Source: VAZQ01 sp035263865 (GTDB lineage: Bacteria > Pseudomonadota > Alphaproteobacteria > Rhizobiales > Xanthobacteraceae). Taken from it: a stretch of DNA of 64,000 bases. Positions within the stretch are counted from its first letter, which is position 1. Every line of letters begins with the position of its first letter. Location of the stretch: NCBI GenBank assembly GCA_035263865.1, contig DATFQX010000329.1, positions 22,527 to 86,526 of the forward strand, in the 5' to 3' direction. Below the pieces are notes generated by a model, which saw nothing but the letters and a program-made list of their open reading frames with translations, was not told where the DNA came from and did not search any database. The position numbers and the translations under genes were made by a program. This document shows, in pieces, positions 1 to 8,663 of the stretch.

Positions 1-294
1 CCCGGGAAAGCGCTTGTTCAGCATCAGCGCGATCAGGAGGCCGAGGAGAAGCGAGCAAGCGACGCTCGCGACCATGAAGCCGAACGTGTTGGGAAGCACG
101 ACGTCGCGGAATTCCGCGTCGCGAAGCACGTGAACGTAATTGGCAAGCCCAACCCAAGTGCGCTTGGGATCGTGCAATGTCCAGTCGCGGAAGCTTGCAT
201 TGGCCCCCGTCAAAATCGGCACGACCTGGAATAACAACAGCACGAGCGCGGCCGGCGTAATCAGCTCCAGCATGAAGCGCGTCTTCTCGTTCAT
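1..294 (-). CDS. Sugar ABC transporter permease, CUT1 (MalF/UgpA) type, partial
   Basis: Only the first 98 codons lie in the window; the gene runs off the left edge. The ATG at 294 gives a short cytoplasmic N-terminus (MNEKTRF), a first membrane segment (residues ~9–28, rich in Leu/Val/Ala with a Pro), an external segment with W-x-G-L-x-N-Y (the usual MalF-type 'F/W-x-G-L-x-N-Y' motif), then the next membrane segment beginning near residue 72. This is how inner-membrane permeases of carbohydrate-uptake ABC transporters begin. It follows the binding-protein gene at 501–1802 on the same strand, so the two probably form one operon with further permease and ATPase genes beyond the window. The sugar cannot be told. 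Confidence 0.85.
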   Translation of the reverse strand, partial: MNEKTRFMLELITPAALVLLLFQVVPILTGANASFRDWTLHDPKRTWVGLANYVHVLRDAEFRDVVLPNTFGFMVASVACSLLLGLLIALMLNKRFPG

Positions 295-333
295 GCGAAG
301 AAAGCGTCCATCAAAGCCGCCTCAAAAGACTTA

Positions 334-450
334 GTCATTGCCGGGCTTAGCGCGTCGAAGACGCGCGCGTAAACGCGCTTATGGCCCGGCAATCCCCCTT
401 TGCAAAACGCTTTTTGCGAAGGATGGCCCCCCCGGGGCGAACCCGGGGGT
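334..450. repeat. Dispersed palindromic element between binding-protein and permease genes
   Basis: Three hairpin-forming parts follow one another. Positions 337–393 form a long imperfect palindrome with arms ATTGCCGGGC / GGCCCGGCAAT. Positions 402–417 form GCAAAA…TTTTGC. Positions 429–449 form CCCCCGGG…CCCGGGGG. The 15-mer GTCATTGCCGGGCTT (334–348) recurs inverted at 32255–32269, so this is a dispersed family of the kind common between genes in Hyphomicrobiales. It separates the sugar-binding-protein gene from its permease gene and could stabilise the upstream transcript or reduce read-through. Confidence 0.7.
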
Positions 451-500
451 GACGCATGTCGATAAGCGGTGCCCGATTCGAACGAACCGCAATCGCGCTT

Positions 501-1802
501 TTAGTTGCCGGTTGCGGCGCGGTGGATTTTGTCGACGTGGTCGGCCAGCACCTTCGGTATGTCCTCGCGTTTCCCGGACAGCGCCGCGATCGCCATGTCG
601 GAATAGGCTTTGTGCACTGCCGGCCACTCCGCGAAATAATATGCCGAGTGCGTGATCGGCGTCTGATCGAAGACCGCGTGCTTGAGCGCCGCGAAGTCCT
701 TATCTTCGGCGGCAAGCTTGGGCCAAAGCTTGATATTGGGCGGCGGACCGCCGGTCTTCTTCCACATCTCGATTTGACCGGCTTCGTCGGTCATCATCGC
801 CGAAAGCATCTCCTTGGCGAGCTTCTTTCGCTCCGCCGGGACACCCTTCGGGATCGCCCATCCCCAGATTTCATTCCATGACGTCGGCTTCTGCGCGCGC
901 GGGCCGACCGGGAAAGGCGCCATGCCGACTTTGCCAACGATCTTCGAGCGCTTGGGATCGTTGAACTCGCCGAAATGAGTCGAGTCGACGAGAGTGAATG
1001 CGGCATCGCCGGCCATGAAGATGGCGTTGGCCTCGTTGCGCCCATAGGCGGTCATGCCGGGCGGGCTGATCTTGTGGGTATTGATGGCATCCCACCAGAA
1101 GTCGACGATCTCGCGATGGCAGGGCTCGGTCACCGCCGGCTCGAACTTGGCGGCCGCGAGCTTATCGTTATTGCGCTCGAGCAGCGGCCTGAGGATGTCG
1201 CAATTGTTCGCCCACATGGTCCACCACAGGCTGAACCACGTGTTGTTCATGCTCATGCCGCCGACATAGCCCCATTTCACCTTGCCTTCTTTCTGCAGTC
1301 GCTGGCTCACCGAAACGAGCTCGGCAAAGGTTTTGGGCACTTCCTCGGGTTTGACCAGGTCGCTGCGATAGAAGAACGTCCCGACGGTGTGGGCCATGGG
1401 CACGACAGTGAGTTTTTTCTCGTCGTTCCAGAACGCGAGCAGCGGCCAGCGGTCTGCGTTCTCGATGCCCTTCACGTCATCGGTCGAATCCAGCCATTTC
1501 TTCCACAGCTGACCCCAATCGTCATTGTGCCAGATGACGTCGAACTGATCGGTGCCGGTCGTCAGCGTCGCGGTGACCTTCTCCATGAAGACGCTGTAGG
1601 CCATCGGTACGCGGGTCAATTTGACCCCGTGGTCTTTCGCCCATTTCTCCATGATGTCGAGCGAGGCATCCTGGATGGGATTCTTCATGTACCCAACTTT
1701 CAGCTCGCGTTCCTGCGCCTGTGCCTGAAAAACAGCGGTCGAAAGGACGACGCTGATCGCAGTCGTAACGCAGAACCGAATGAGCTTTCGCAGTTCGGGC
1801 AT
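501..1802 (-). CDS. Extracellular solute-binding protein, family 1 (sugar ABC transporter)
   Basis: 433 residues, a normal length for family 1 solute-binding proteins. The N-terminus has a Sec signal peptide: a short positive stretch (MPELRKLIRF), a hydrophobic core and an A-Q-A-Q-E cleavage region near residue 30. The mature part shows features of the MalE/UgpB group, such as Q-F-D-V-I-W-H-N-D-D near residue 87 and M-A-G-D-A-A-F-T, with closely spaced Trp residues likely to line a ligand pocket. It would bind a sugar or polyol in the periplasm and deliver it to the permease encoded downstream (1–294). The start is supported by a strong ribosome site, AAGGGAGGT, seven to eight bases upstream. 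The ligand is unknown. Confidence 0.88.
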   Translation of the reverse strand: MPELRKLIRFCVTTAISVVLSTAVFQAQAQERELKVGYMKNPIQDASLDIMEKWAKDHGVKLTRVPMAYSVFMEKVTATLTTGTDQFDVIWHNDDWGQLWKKWLDSTDDVKGIENADRWPLLAFWNDEKKLTVVPMAHTVGTFFYRSDLVKPEEVPKTFAELVSVSQRLQKEGKVKWGYVGGMSMNNTWFSLWWTMWANNCDILRPLLERNNDKLAAAKFEPAVTEPCHREIVDFWWDAINTHKISPPGMTAYGRNEANAIFMAGDAAFTLVDSTHFGEFNDPKRSKIVGKVGMAPFPVGPRAQKPTSWNEIWGWAIPKGVPAERKKLAKEMLSAMMTDEAGQIEMWKKTGGPPPNIKLWPKLAAEDKDFAALKHAVFDQTPITHSAYYFAEWPAVHKAYSDMAIAALSGKREDIPKVLADHVDKIHRAATGN

Positions 1803-1968
1803 TGATACCTCCCTTAAACCGAGCCGAGCTCTGGTTCAGAGCGGCTCATCGACCACCACGCATTGTAAAAGCCGAGGCGAACCCCTCCCCTCGAGCAGCG
1901 CTTTGGCTGTAATTCAAGTCCCGAACCGCGGAACGTTCAAGGGTGCGCAGAGGTAAAAAAGGACCCAT

Positions 1969-3081
1969 ATGACTAGCCGCTCTGCCCCTGAGAGAGTTTT
2001 TCCGGTGCTGACTTCTTATATGATTTCGGGCATGTGGCGCTGGCTCGCATGCATTGGGATCATCGCGGGATTGGCGACTGAGCCGACGCGCGCGCAGGAG
2101 GCCGTCGCGCAATTTTACAAGGGAAAACAGATCACGGTGCTCGTCGGCTCCTCGGCCGGCGGCGGCTACGATATTTACGCGCGGCTCCTGTCGCGGCATA
2201 TGGCCAAGCATATCCCCGGCAATCCCGCGATGGTGGTAACGAACATGGCGGGCGCCGGCAGCAACGCGGCGGCCGCGCATCTGTTCAATGTCGCGCCGCG
2301 GGACGGCACGGTGATTGGCGCGCTGCAGAACAGCGCCGTGCTCGATGCGCTGCTTGACGCGCTGCTCGGCGATACGAAGCGGCTCCGGCACGACGCGACG
2401 AAATTCGTGCATCTCGGATCGGCGACCATCGATCATTATGTCTGCATTGCTCGCGCCGACGCGGCGTTGAAATCGTTCCAGGATCTGCTGACACGCGAGC
2501 TGATCATCGGCGCCAGTCATCCCGGCACCTCGACGCGCGACTTTCCTGCAATGCTCAATAACATGACAGGCAGCAAGATTTGCTTGGTCAGCGGTTATCC
2601 CGGAACCCGCGAGATCACGCTCGCCATCGAAAAGGACGAAGTGAAGGGGCTGTGCGGTTTCAGTTGGTCAAGCCTGAAGGCGCAACGGCCGAACTGGGTT
2701 TCTTCCGGGTTCATCCGCGTGCTCGTGCAGGAGCACGACAAGGGCAATCCCGAGATCAACAAAATGGGGGTGCCACTCGCGGTCGATTTCGCCAGAACGG
2801 CGGAAAATCGGCGCGTGATGGAGCTCATTTACAGCTCCGAGACCTTCGGCCGCCCGTACATGCTAGCGCCGGGCGTGCCGGAGGAGCGGGTCCAGGCACT
2901 GCGCCAAGCGTTCATGGCGACGATGCGGGACGAAGCTCTGCTCGCGGAGGCGCAGCGAATCGGTATCGTCATCGATCCGATCTCGGGGGAGGAATTGCAG
3001 GCGCTGGCGGAGAAAATCTTTGCGACGCCCGCGGCCACCGTGGAGCGAGCCAAGCAGGCGATGGAGTATCGGGCGCCATAG
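1969..3081 (+). CDS. Bug/TctC-like tripartite tricarboxylate transporter substrate-binding protein
   Basis: 370 residues. A hydrophobic segment (~22–36) ending in T-R-A-Q-E is the export signal. The mature protein opens with F-Y-K-G-K-Q-I-T-V-L-V-G and G-G-G-Y-D-I-Y-A-R, the phosphate/carboxylate-loop region of the Bug superfamily, followed by N-M-A-G-A-G-S-N. Overall it belongs to the divergent 'TctC-like' branch that often stands alone. The ATG at 1969 has AAGGA at good spacing; ATG at 2032 would give a shorter, more usual signal peptide, so the start is not certain. No TctA/TctB genes adjoin it. It converges with the ABC operon ending at 3083, only one base apart, so the two transcripts probably overlap. 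Confidence 0.8.
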   Translation: MTSRSAPERVFPVLTSYMISGMWRWLACIGIIAGLATEPTRAQEAVAQFYKGKQITVLVGSSAGGGYDIYARLLSRHMAKHIPGNPAMVVTNMAGAGSNAAAAHLFNVAPRDGTVIGALQNSAVLDALLDALLGDTKRLRHDATKFVHLGSATIDHYVCIARADAALKSFQDLLTRELIIGASHPGTSTRDFPAMLNNMTGSKICLVSGYPGTREITLAIEKDEVKGLCGFSWSSLKAQRPNWVSSGFIRVLVQEHDKGNPEINKMGVPLAVDFARTAENRRVMELIYSSETFGRPYMLAPGVPEERVQALRQAFMATMRDEALLAEAQRIGIVIDPISGEELQALAEKIFATPAATVERAKQAMEYRAP

Positions 3082-3082
3082 C

Positions 3083-4096
3083 TCAGTGTGGGCCGGCGGC
3101 CCTCATGGGATTCTGCGCCGCCGGCAGATCATGCAGGTGACAGGCTGCGAATTGTCCGTCCTGAATAGGCCGCAGTTCGGGCTCCTCCACGCGACAGCGG
3201 TCGAAGGCGTAGGGGCAGCGGGTGTGAAAACGGCAGCCTTTGGGCGGATTGATCGGGCTCGGCACGTCGCCTTTGAGAATGATGCGCTTGCGTGCCGCTC
3301 CCGGTTCCGGCACCGGCACGGCGGAGAGCAACGCTTCGGTGTAGGGGTGCTTGCAGGCGCCGAAAATCTGTCGCTTGCGCCCAAGCTCGACGATCTTGCC
3401 GAGGTACATGACCGCAACCCTGTGCGTCATATGCTCGACGATCGCGAGGTCGTGACTGATGAAGAGGAGCGCAAGCCCGAACTCGCGCTGAAGATCCTGC
3501 AGCAGGTTGACGATCTGCGCCTTGACCGAGACATCAAGCGCGGAGACCGCCTCGTCGCACACGACCAGGTCGGGCTCGGCCGCCAGCGCGCGCGCAATGG
3601 CGATGCGCTGGCGCTGTCCGCCGGAGAACTCGTGCGGCCAACGCGTCTTGGCTTCGCGCGGAAGGCGCACTTTTTCCAACAGCAGGTCGATTCGTGCGTC
3701 GAGGTCGGCAGCTGATTTTGCGAGCGCGAAGTTGCGGATCGGCTCGGCGAGGAGGTCGCGCACGCGCATGCGCGGGTTGAGACTGGACATTGGGTCCTGA
3801 AACACGACCTGCATGCGCTGCCGCAGCGGCCGCAGTGCTCCCGCCGGCATGTCATCGATACGCGTTCCGTCGAGGACCACCTGCCCAGCGGTGATCTCGA
3901 ACAGCCGCAAGATGGCACGGCCGACGGTGGATTTGCCGCAGCCGGACTCGCCGACCAGCGCCAGCGTCTCGGCCCGATCGATCTGAAACGACACGCCGTC
4001 GACGGCATAGACCCGCCGTCGGCCGGGACGTAGCACGCCACCGCCCAACGGGAAATGCTTCTTGAGATCGTTGACCTGGAGAATGACTTCGCTCAT
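3083..4096 (-). CDS. Oligopeptide/dipeptide ABC transporter ATP-binding protein (DppF/OppF type)
   Basis: 337 residues. Walker A G-E-S-G-C-G-K-S lies at residues 49–56, the signature L/F-S-G-G-Q-R-Q-R-I-A-I-A-R-A follows, then Walker B L-V-V-C-D-E-A-V-S-A-L-D and the switch histidine in L-F-I-S-H-D-L-A. The C-terminal C-R-F-H-T-R-C-P-Y-A motif is the oligopeptide-transporter cysteine domain. The insert L-G-G-G-V-L-R-P-G-R after the first strand is typical of the F subunit. The start at 4096 overlaps the stop of the D-type ATPase gene (ATGA), which indicates translational coupling. It is the last gene of the transporter operon reading from 11909. Confidence 0.93.
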   Translation of the reverse strand: MSEVILQVNDLKKHFPLGGGVLRPGRRRVYAVDGVSFQIDRAETLALVGESGCGKSTVGRAILRLFEITAGQVVLDGTRIDDMPAGALRPLRQRMQVVFQDPMSSLNPRMRVRDLLAEPIRNFALAKSAADLDARIDLLLEKVRLPREAKTRWPHEFSGGQRQRIAIARALAAEPDLVVCDEAVSALDVSVKAQIVNLLQDLQREFGLALLFISHDLAIVEHMTHRVAVMYLGKIVELGRKRQIFGACKHPYTEALLSAVPVPEPGAARKRIILKGDVPSPINPPKGCRFHTRCPYAFDRCRVEEPELRPIQDGQFAACHLHDLPAAQNPMRAAGPH

Positions 4097-5082
4097 GCGG
4101 CCACCGTTGCCTTGGCGGCGAAATGACAGGCGGCGAAATGATCGGGCGCCTTCTCCTCGAGCGCGGGCGCGACGCGGCGGCACACGTCGGTCGCCAATGC
4201 ACAGCGGCTTGCGAATACGCAACCCGCGATGCGCGCTTTGAGGCTCGGCACCACGCCGGGGATTTCGGCCAGCTTGGTTTGCGCGGTCGCGAGCGAGGAG
4301 CCGAGCTTGGGCACCGCGCTGATGAGGCCCCGCGTGTAGGGATGGCGTGGCGAACGGAACAGCTTAGTGACCGGCGCCTCCTCCACCTTACGGCCCGCAT
4401 ACATCACCATTACACGTTCGGCGATTTCCGCCACCACGCCGAGGTCGTGGGTGATGAGGATGATGGCCGCGCGGAAGCGCTGCTTGAGATCGGCCATGAG
4501 ACTGAGAATCTGCGCCTGGATGGTGACGTCGAGCGCGGTGGTCGGCTCATCCGCGATCAGGACCTTCGGGCGGCAGGCGAGCGCAATTGCAATCATCACA
4601 CGCTGGCGCATGCCGCCGGACAATTGGTGCGGGTACTCGCGCGCGCGCCGGCGTGGCTCGGCGATGCCGACGAGACCGAGCATCTCCACCACACGTTGCT
4701 CCACCTGCTTACGGTTAAGCCCCTGATGCAGCCGCAACGGCTCGGCGATCTGGCGGCCGATGGTGAGGACCGGGTTCAGACTCGTCATCGGCTCCTGGAA
4801 GATCATGCTGATGTCGTCGCCGCGGACCTTGCGCATGGCGGCTTCGCTGAGCTTGAGGAGGTCTCGGCCCTCAAAACGGATCGCGCCCGCGATGCTGCCG
4901 GGCGGCTGCGGCACCAGCCGCAGAATGGAATTGGCGGTGACCGACTTTCCGCAACCGCTCTCGCCGACGATCGCCATCGTCTCGCCCGCCTCCACCGAGA
5001 ACGACACGCCGTCGACCGCGCGGTTCACCCCCTCCGGCGTGCGGAAATGGGTTTGCAGGTTTTCGACTTCCAGCAGTGCCAT
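4093..5082 (-). CDS. Oligopeptide/dipeptide ABC transporter ATP-binding protein (DppD/OppD type)
   Basis: 329 residues from the ATG at 5082 (MALLEVENLQTHF, the classic start of this family). Walker A G-E-S-G-C-G-K-S is at 40–47. Signature L-S-G-G-M-R-Q-R-V-M-I-A, Walker B L-I-A-D-E-P-T-T-A-L-D and switch L-I-T-H-D-L-G-V-V-A are all intact. The C-terminal C-V-F-A-S-R-C-A-L-A region is the cysteine-bearing oligopeptide domain. It forms a heterodimer with the F-type subunit encoded next. An open frame runs further upstream, but that stretch overlaps the permease gene and has no family similarity. Confidence 0.93.
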   Translation of the reverse strand: MALLEVENLQTHFRTPEGVNRAVDGVSFSVEAGETMAIVGESGCGKSVTANSILRLVPQPPGSIAGAIRFEGRDLLKLSEAAMRKVRGDDISMIFQEPMTSLNPVLTIGRQIAEPLRLHQGLNRKQVEQRVVEMLGLVGIAEPRRRAREYPHQLSGGMRQRVMIAIALACRPKVLIADEPTTALDVTIQAQILSLMADLKQRFRAAIILITHDLGVVAEIAERVMVMYAGRKVEEAPVTKLFRSPRHPYTRGLISAVPKLGSSLATAQTKLAEIPGVVPSLKARIAGCVFASRCALATDVCRRVAPALEEKAPDHFAACHFAAKATVAA

Positions 5083-5093
5083 GCAGCGAGTCT

Positions 5094-6011
5094 TTACAAT
5101 CGCTTCGCCAGACGTGGATCGAGCGCGTCGCGCAACCCGTCGCCGAGCAGGTTCACCGCGAGCACCGTGAGGGAGAGGAAAACCGCGGGAAAGAACACGA
5201 TGTAGGGCTTGACCTGCCAGAGCGCGCGCCCTTCGGCCATGATGTTGCCCCATGAGGGGATGGTGGGCGGAGTGCCGGCCCCGATGAACGAGAGGATCGC
5301 CTCCACAATCATCGCGCTGGCGCAGACATAGGTTGCCTGCACGGTCATCGGCGCAATGGTGTTAGGCAGGATGTGGCGCAGGATGATCATCGGGGTGCGG
5401 GTGCCAGCCGCGATTGCCGCGTCCACGTAAGGCTGCTCGCGCAGCGACAGCACGACGCTGCGCACCAGGCGCGACACACGGGGAATCTCGGCGATCGTAA
5501 TGGCGGTGATCACGTTGCCGACGCTGCCGCGGGTGAGCGCCATGAGCGCGATTGCCAGCAGAATCGGGGGAATCGACATCATGCCGTCCATCACGCGCAT
5601 GATGATGCCGTCGCTCCAGCGAACGAAGCCCGAGACAAGGCCGATGATCAGACCGACCAGCGACGCCAGCAGCGCAACCGAGAAGCCGACGGTCAGTGAA
5701 ACGCGCGCGCCGTAGAGCACGCGCGAATAGATGTCGCGTCCCAGCATGTCGGTTCCGAACCAGAATGCGGCGGATGGCTCGCGCGTGCGCCGCGTCGGCG
5801 CGAGCGCAGTGGGATCGACGGTGCCGAGATAAGGCGCGAATACTGCAATGAACACCATGGCCAGTACCAGCGCGCCGCCAATGGCGATCGCCGGATGTCG
5901 GCGCGCAAAGCCGACCACGCCGCGGCGCACTTTGACGGGCGGCAGCACGTCCGGCAATTCGGGCGCGGCGGCGATGAGGTCGGGCGCCGTGGTGATGGTG
6001 GCGTCGGTCAA
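5094..6011 (-). CDS. Oligopeptide/dipeptide ABC transporter permease (DppC type)
   Basis: 305 residues if translation starts at the TTG at 6011, whose TTGA overlaps the stop of the DppB-type gene, the same coupled layout as elsewhere in this operon. No ATG lies near the family N-terminus. The protein has an N-terminal membrane segment after R-R-H-P-A-I-A-I-G-G, the G-T-D-M-L-G-R-D-I-Y-S-R motif diagnostic of DppC/OppC, and the EAA loop D-A-A-I-A-A-G-T-R-T-P near residue 200 that contacts the ATPases. It ends L-G-D-G-L-R-D-A-L-D-P-R, also diagnostic. It is an inner-membrane subunit paired with the product of the next gene upstream. Confidence 0.92.
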   Translation of the reverse strand: MTDATITTAPDLIAAAPELPDVLPPVKVRRGVVGFARRHPAIAIGGALVLAMVFIAVFAPYLGTVDPTALAPTRRTREPSAAFWFGTDMLGRDIYSRVLYGARVSLTVGFSVALLASLVGLIIGLVSGFVRWSDGIIMRVMDGMMSIPPILLAIALMALTRGSVGNVITAITIAEIPRVSRLVRSVVLSLREQPYVDAAIAAGTRTPMIILRHILPNTIAPMTVQATYVCASAMIVEAILSFIGAGTPPTIPSWGNIMAEGRALWQVKPYIVFFPAVFLSLTVLAVNLLGDGLRDALDPRLAKRL

Positions 6012-6949
6012 TACCGGATCCTCGGGTCGAGCACGGTGTAGAGAAGATCGATGGCAAGGTTGACGAGCACGTAGACGAAACTGAACATCAGCACGATGCC
6101 CTGGATCACCGGGTAATCGCGGCGCAGGATGGCATCGACCGTCAGCCGGCCAATGCCGGGAATCGCAAACACCGTTTCGGTCACCACCGCCCCGCCGATC
6201 AACAGCGCGACGCCGATGCCGATCACCGTGACGATCGGCACGGCGGCGTTCTTGAGCGCGTGCACGAATAGGATGCCCGTCTGCCCCACACCTTTGGCGC
6301 GCGCAGTGCGGATGAAATCCTGCTGCAGCACTTCGAGCATGGCGGCACGAGTGATGCGGGCAATTAGCGCGATATACACGCAACCGAGCGCGAGCGCGGG
6401 CAGGATCAGGTTTTGGAACCACGGCCACGGGCCTTCGGACATTGGCGTGTAGCCCTGCACCGGTAGCCAATCGAGCTCCAGCGCGAAGACGTAGGCAAGC
6501 AGGTAACCCACCACAAAAACCGGCACCGAGAAGCCCAGCACAGCAAATGCCATGATGGCGCGGTCGATCAACGTGTCGGCTTTCCACGCTGCGACCACGC
6601 CGATAGGGACCGCCACGGACACGGCAAGCGCCAGCGTCACCGTCATCAGCGAGAGCGTCGGCTCAGCGCGTTGCATGATCATCGTGGCGACCGGCAGGTT
6701 GGTGAAGATCGACGTGCCGAGATCACCGTGGAGAATCTGCCAGAACCATTCACTGAACCGGATGAGGAATGGCCGGTCGAGGCCAAGACTCATGCGGATG
6801 CGCGCGACGTCGGCAGGTGTAGCCTGGTCACCCGCGATCACCGCCGCCGGGTCGCCGGGCGCGATGTAGAGCAGGCTGAACACGAACAGAGCCACCACCA
6901 CCATCACTGGAACGGTGGCGAGGATGCGCCGTACGACGTACGTCAGCAT
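6008..6949 (-). CDS. Oligopeptide/dipeptide ABC transporter permease (DppB type)
   Basis: 313 residues. The start MLTYVVRRILATVPVM with a long first membrane helix and P-G-D-P-A is characteristic of DppB/OppB. The EAA loop appears as I-R-T-A-R-A-K-G-V-G, and the C-terminus D-L-L-Y-T-V-L-D-P-R-I-R-Y is the usual ending. It forms the translocation pore with the DppC-type subunit, whose gene overlaps by four bases. The start lies about 100 bases after the last of three binding-protein genes. Confidence 0.93.
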   Translation of the reverse strand: MLTYVVRRILATVPVMVVVALFVFSLLYIAPGDPAAVIAGDQATPADVARIRMSLGLDRPFLIRFSEWFWQILHGDLGTSIFTNLPVATMIMQRAEPTLSLMTVTLALAVSVAVPIGVVAAWKADTLIDRAIMAFAVLGFSVPVFVVGYLLAYVFALELDWLPVQGYTPMSEGPWPWFQNLILPALALGCVYIALIARITRAAMLEVLQQDFIRTARAKGVGQTGILFVHALKNAAVPIVTVIGIGVALLIGGAVVTETVFAIPGIGRLTVDAILRRDYPVIQGIVLMFSFVYVLVNLAIDLLYTVLDPRIRY

Positions 6950-7048
6950 GCCGCGATGTTAGCAGGTTTCATGCCATCTTGCCGGTGTTCCGGCCCGGAA
7001 AGAGAACACCAGCGGGGCCGCTCGCCTTTTCTCCGCAAGGCCTGCCCC

Positions 7049-8647
7049 TCACGCCGCTTTGCTTACGCCCCAGAAGAACGGTAGTGGCCCCTTCACAACG
7101 CCGCCGATGCTCTTGCGCCAAGCCTGATAGGCCAGGAAGAAACCGGTTGGCGCGTAGACGACATCCTCGAACGCCGCTTTGTTGAGCCGCGCAATCGCGG
7201 CCTTTTCCTCGTCTAGACTTCTCGCCTCGTACCAGGCGTTGATCTCGGTTTCGACCTTCGCGCTGGTTGGCCAGCCGAACCACGCCTTCTCGCCGTTGGC
7301 GCGAATTGCGGTATAGGACGAGGGATCGATACAAACCGCGCCGGCGTGCCAGGTATGAAACATCTGCCAGCCGCCTTGGCCGGGCGGCGATTTCTGCGCC
7401 CGGCGCGCGGCATTCGTACCCCAATCGACGGCGGCAAAATCGATATTCATGCCAAGCCGTCTGAGCAGGTCGGCGGTGATTTCGCCCTGCGCTTTGGTGA
7501 TCGGGAGATCCTGCGCCACTACACACGTGACTGGCTGGCCGGAATAGCCACTTTCAGCCAGCAGTCGTTTGGCCGCATCGAGATGACGTGGACCTTTGAG
7601 AATCTCACCGCCTTGCTCGCTATAGAGCGGCGTGCCCGGCGTGAAGAAGCTGGGCAGCGGCTTCCATAATGCGTCGTCGTCACCCACGACGGCGCGCATA
7701 TAGTCTTCCTGGCTCATCGCGGCGAGGACCGCGCGGCGCGCCCGCACGTCGTTAAACGGGGGATGCAGGTGGTTCATGCGGAAGCTGCCGATATTGCCGA
7801 GCGGATCAGCAATGTCGACCATCAGGCTGCGGTTTTTCTTGAGCAAGGGCACGAGGTCGGCGATCGGGGTTTCCCACCAATCCACTTCGCCGTTCTGCAG
7901 CGCGGCGGAGGCGGTGCCTGGATCGGGCATCACCACCCATTCGATGCGGTCGAGCAACATGCGCTTGCCGCCGGAGAGCCACGAATGCGGCTCTTGGCGC
8001 GGTGCGTAATCGGCGAATTTTTCGAATACCGCCCTCGCGCCGGGAAGCCATTCCTCGCGCACGAAGCGCATTGGCCCACTGCCGATATACTCGGTGATCG
8101 GCTTGAACGGATCGGTCGCCGCGATCCGCGCCGGCATGATGAAGCAGGATGGCGTTCCGACTTTGCCGAGCGCGACCAAGAGTTTGGGGAACGGTTTTTT
8201 AAGCACCCAGCGGAAGGTGCGGTCGTCGACGGCGGCAAGCTCCTGCTGGATGTCTCGGGTCATCAGACCCATATTGTCGCGCGCTTGCCAGCGCCGGAGG
8301 CTTGCCACGACATCTTTCGAGAGCACGCTCTCGCCGTCGTGAAACTTCAGTCCCGGTCGCAGACGGAATGTCCACACGAGTCCGTCGGACGATATCTCCT
8401 CGCTATCGACCATTTGGCGCCGCGGCTGAAGTTTGTCGTCGAAGCCATAAAGCATGTCCCACACCAGCGCGGCGGCATTGCGCACGACGTACTGGGTGTT
8501 CCAGATCGGATCGAAATTGGCGAGGTCTGCTTGCGGCACGAAGCGCAATACGCGCGCTTGCGCGCGCTGGCCGATCGCTGGGGCGGCAAGACCGCCGGCC
8601 GCAGCGAAAACGCCGGCCGCGGTCTTGATGAATGTGCGTCGATCCAT
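7049..8647 (-). CDS. Family 5 (peptide-type) solute-binding protein, third of three tandem paralogs
   Basis: 532 residues. It begins MDRRTFIKTAAG, a twin-arginine signal (R-R-T-F-I-K) with an alanine-rich hydrophobic segment ending A-P-A-I-G-Q. The mature part carries the family 5 layout: R-V-L-R-F-V-P-Q near the start, W-T-F-R-L-R-P-G-L-K-F-H-D-G-E and D-V-R-A-R-R-A-V-L-A-A-M. Tat export of family 5 proteins is common in Hyphomicrobiales. An ATG four codons earlier is possible. It is closely similar to the two upstream paralogs (8664–10262, 10305–11909), all at almost identical length. It delivers substrate to the single permease pair encoded downstream. Confidence 0.92.
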   Translation of the reverse strand: MDRRTFIKTAAGVFAAAGGLAAPAIGQRAQARVLRFVPQADLANFDPIWNTQYVVRNAAALVWDMLYGFDDKLQPRRQMVDSEEISSDGLVWTFRLRPGLKFHDGESVLSKDVVASLRRWQARDNMGLMTRDIQQELAAVDDRTFRWVLKKPFPKLLVALGKVGTPSCFIMPARIAATDPFKPITEYIGSGPMRFVREEWLPGARAVFEKFADYAPRQEPHSWLSGGKRMLLDRIEWVVMPDPGTASAALQNGEVDWWETPIADLVPLLKKNRSLMVDIADPLGNIGSFRMNHLHPPFNDVRARRAVLAAMSQEDYMRAVVGDDDALWKPLPSFFTPGTPLYSEQGGEILKGPRHLDAAKRLLAESGYSGQPVTCVVAQDLPITKAQGEITADLLRRLGMNIDFAAVDWGTNAARRAQKSPPGQGGWQMFHTWHAGAVCIDPSSYTAIRANGEKAWFGWPTSAKVETEINAWYEARSLDEEKAAIARLNKAAFEDVVYAPTGFFLAYQAWRKSIGGVVKGPLPFFWGVSKAA

Positions 8648-8663
8648 GACAGGCCCCATACGG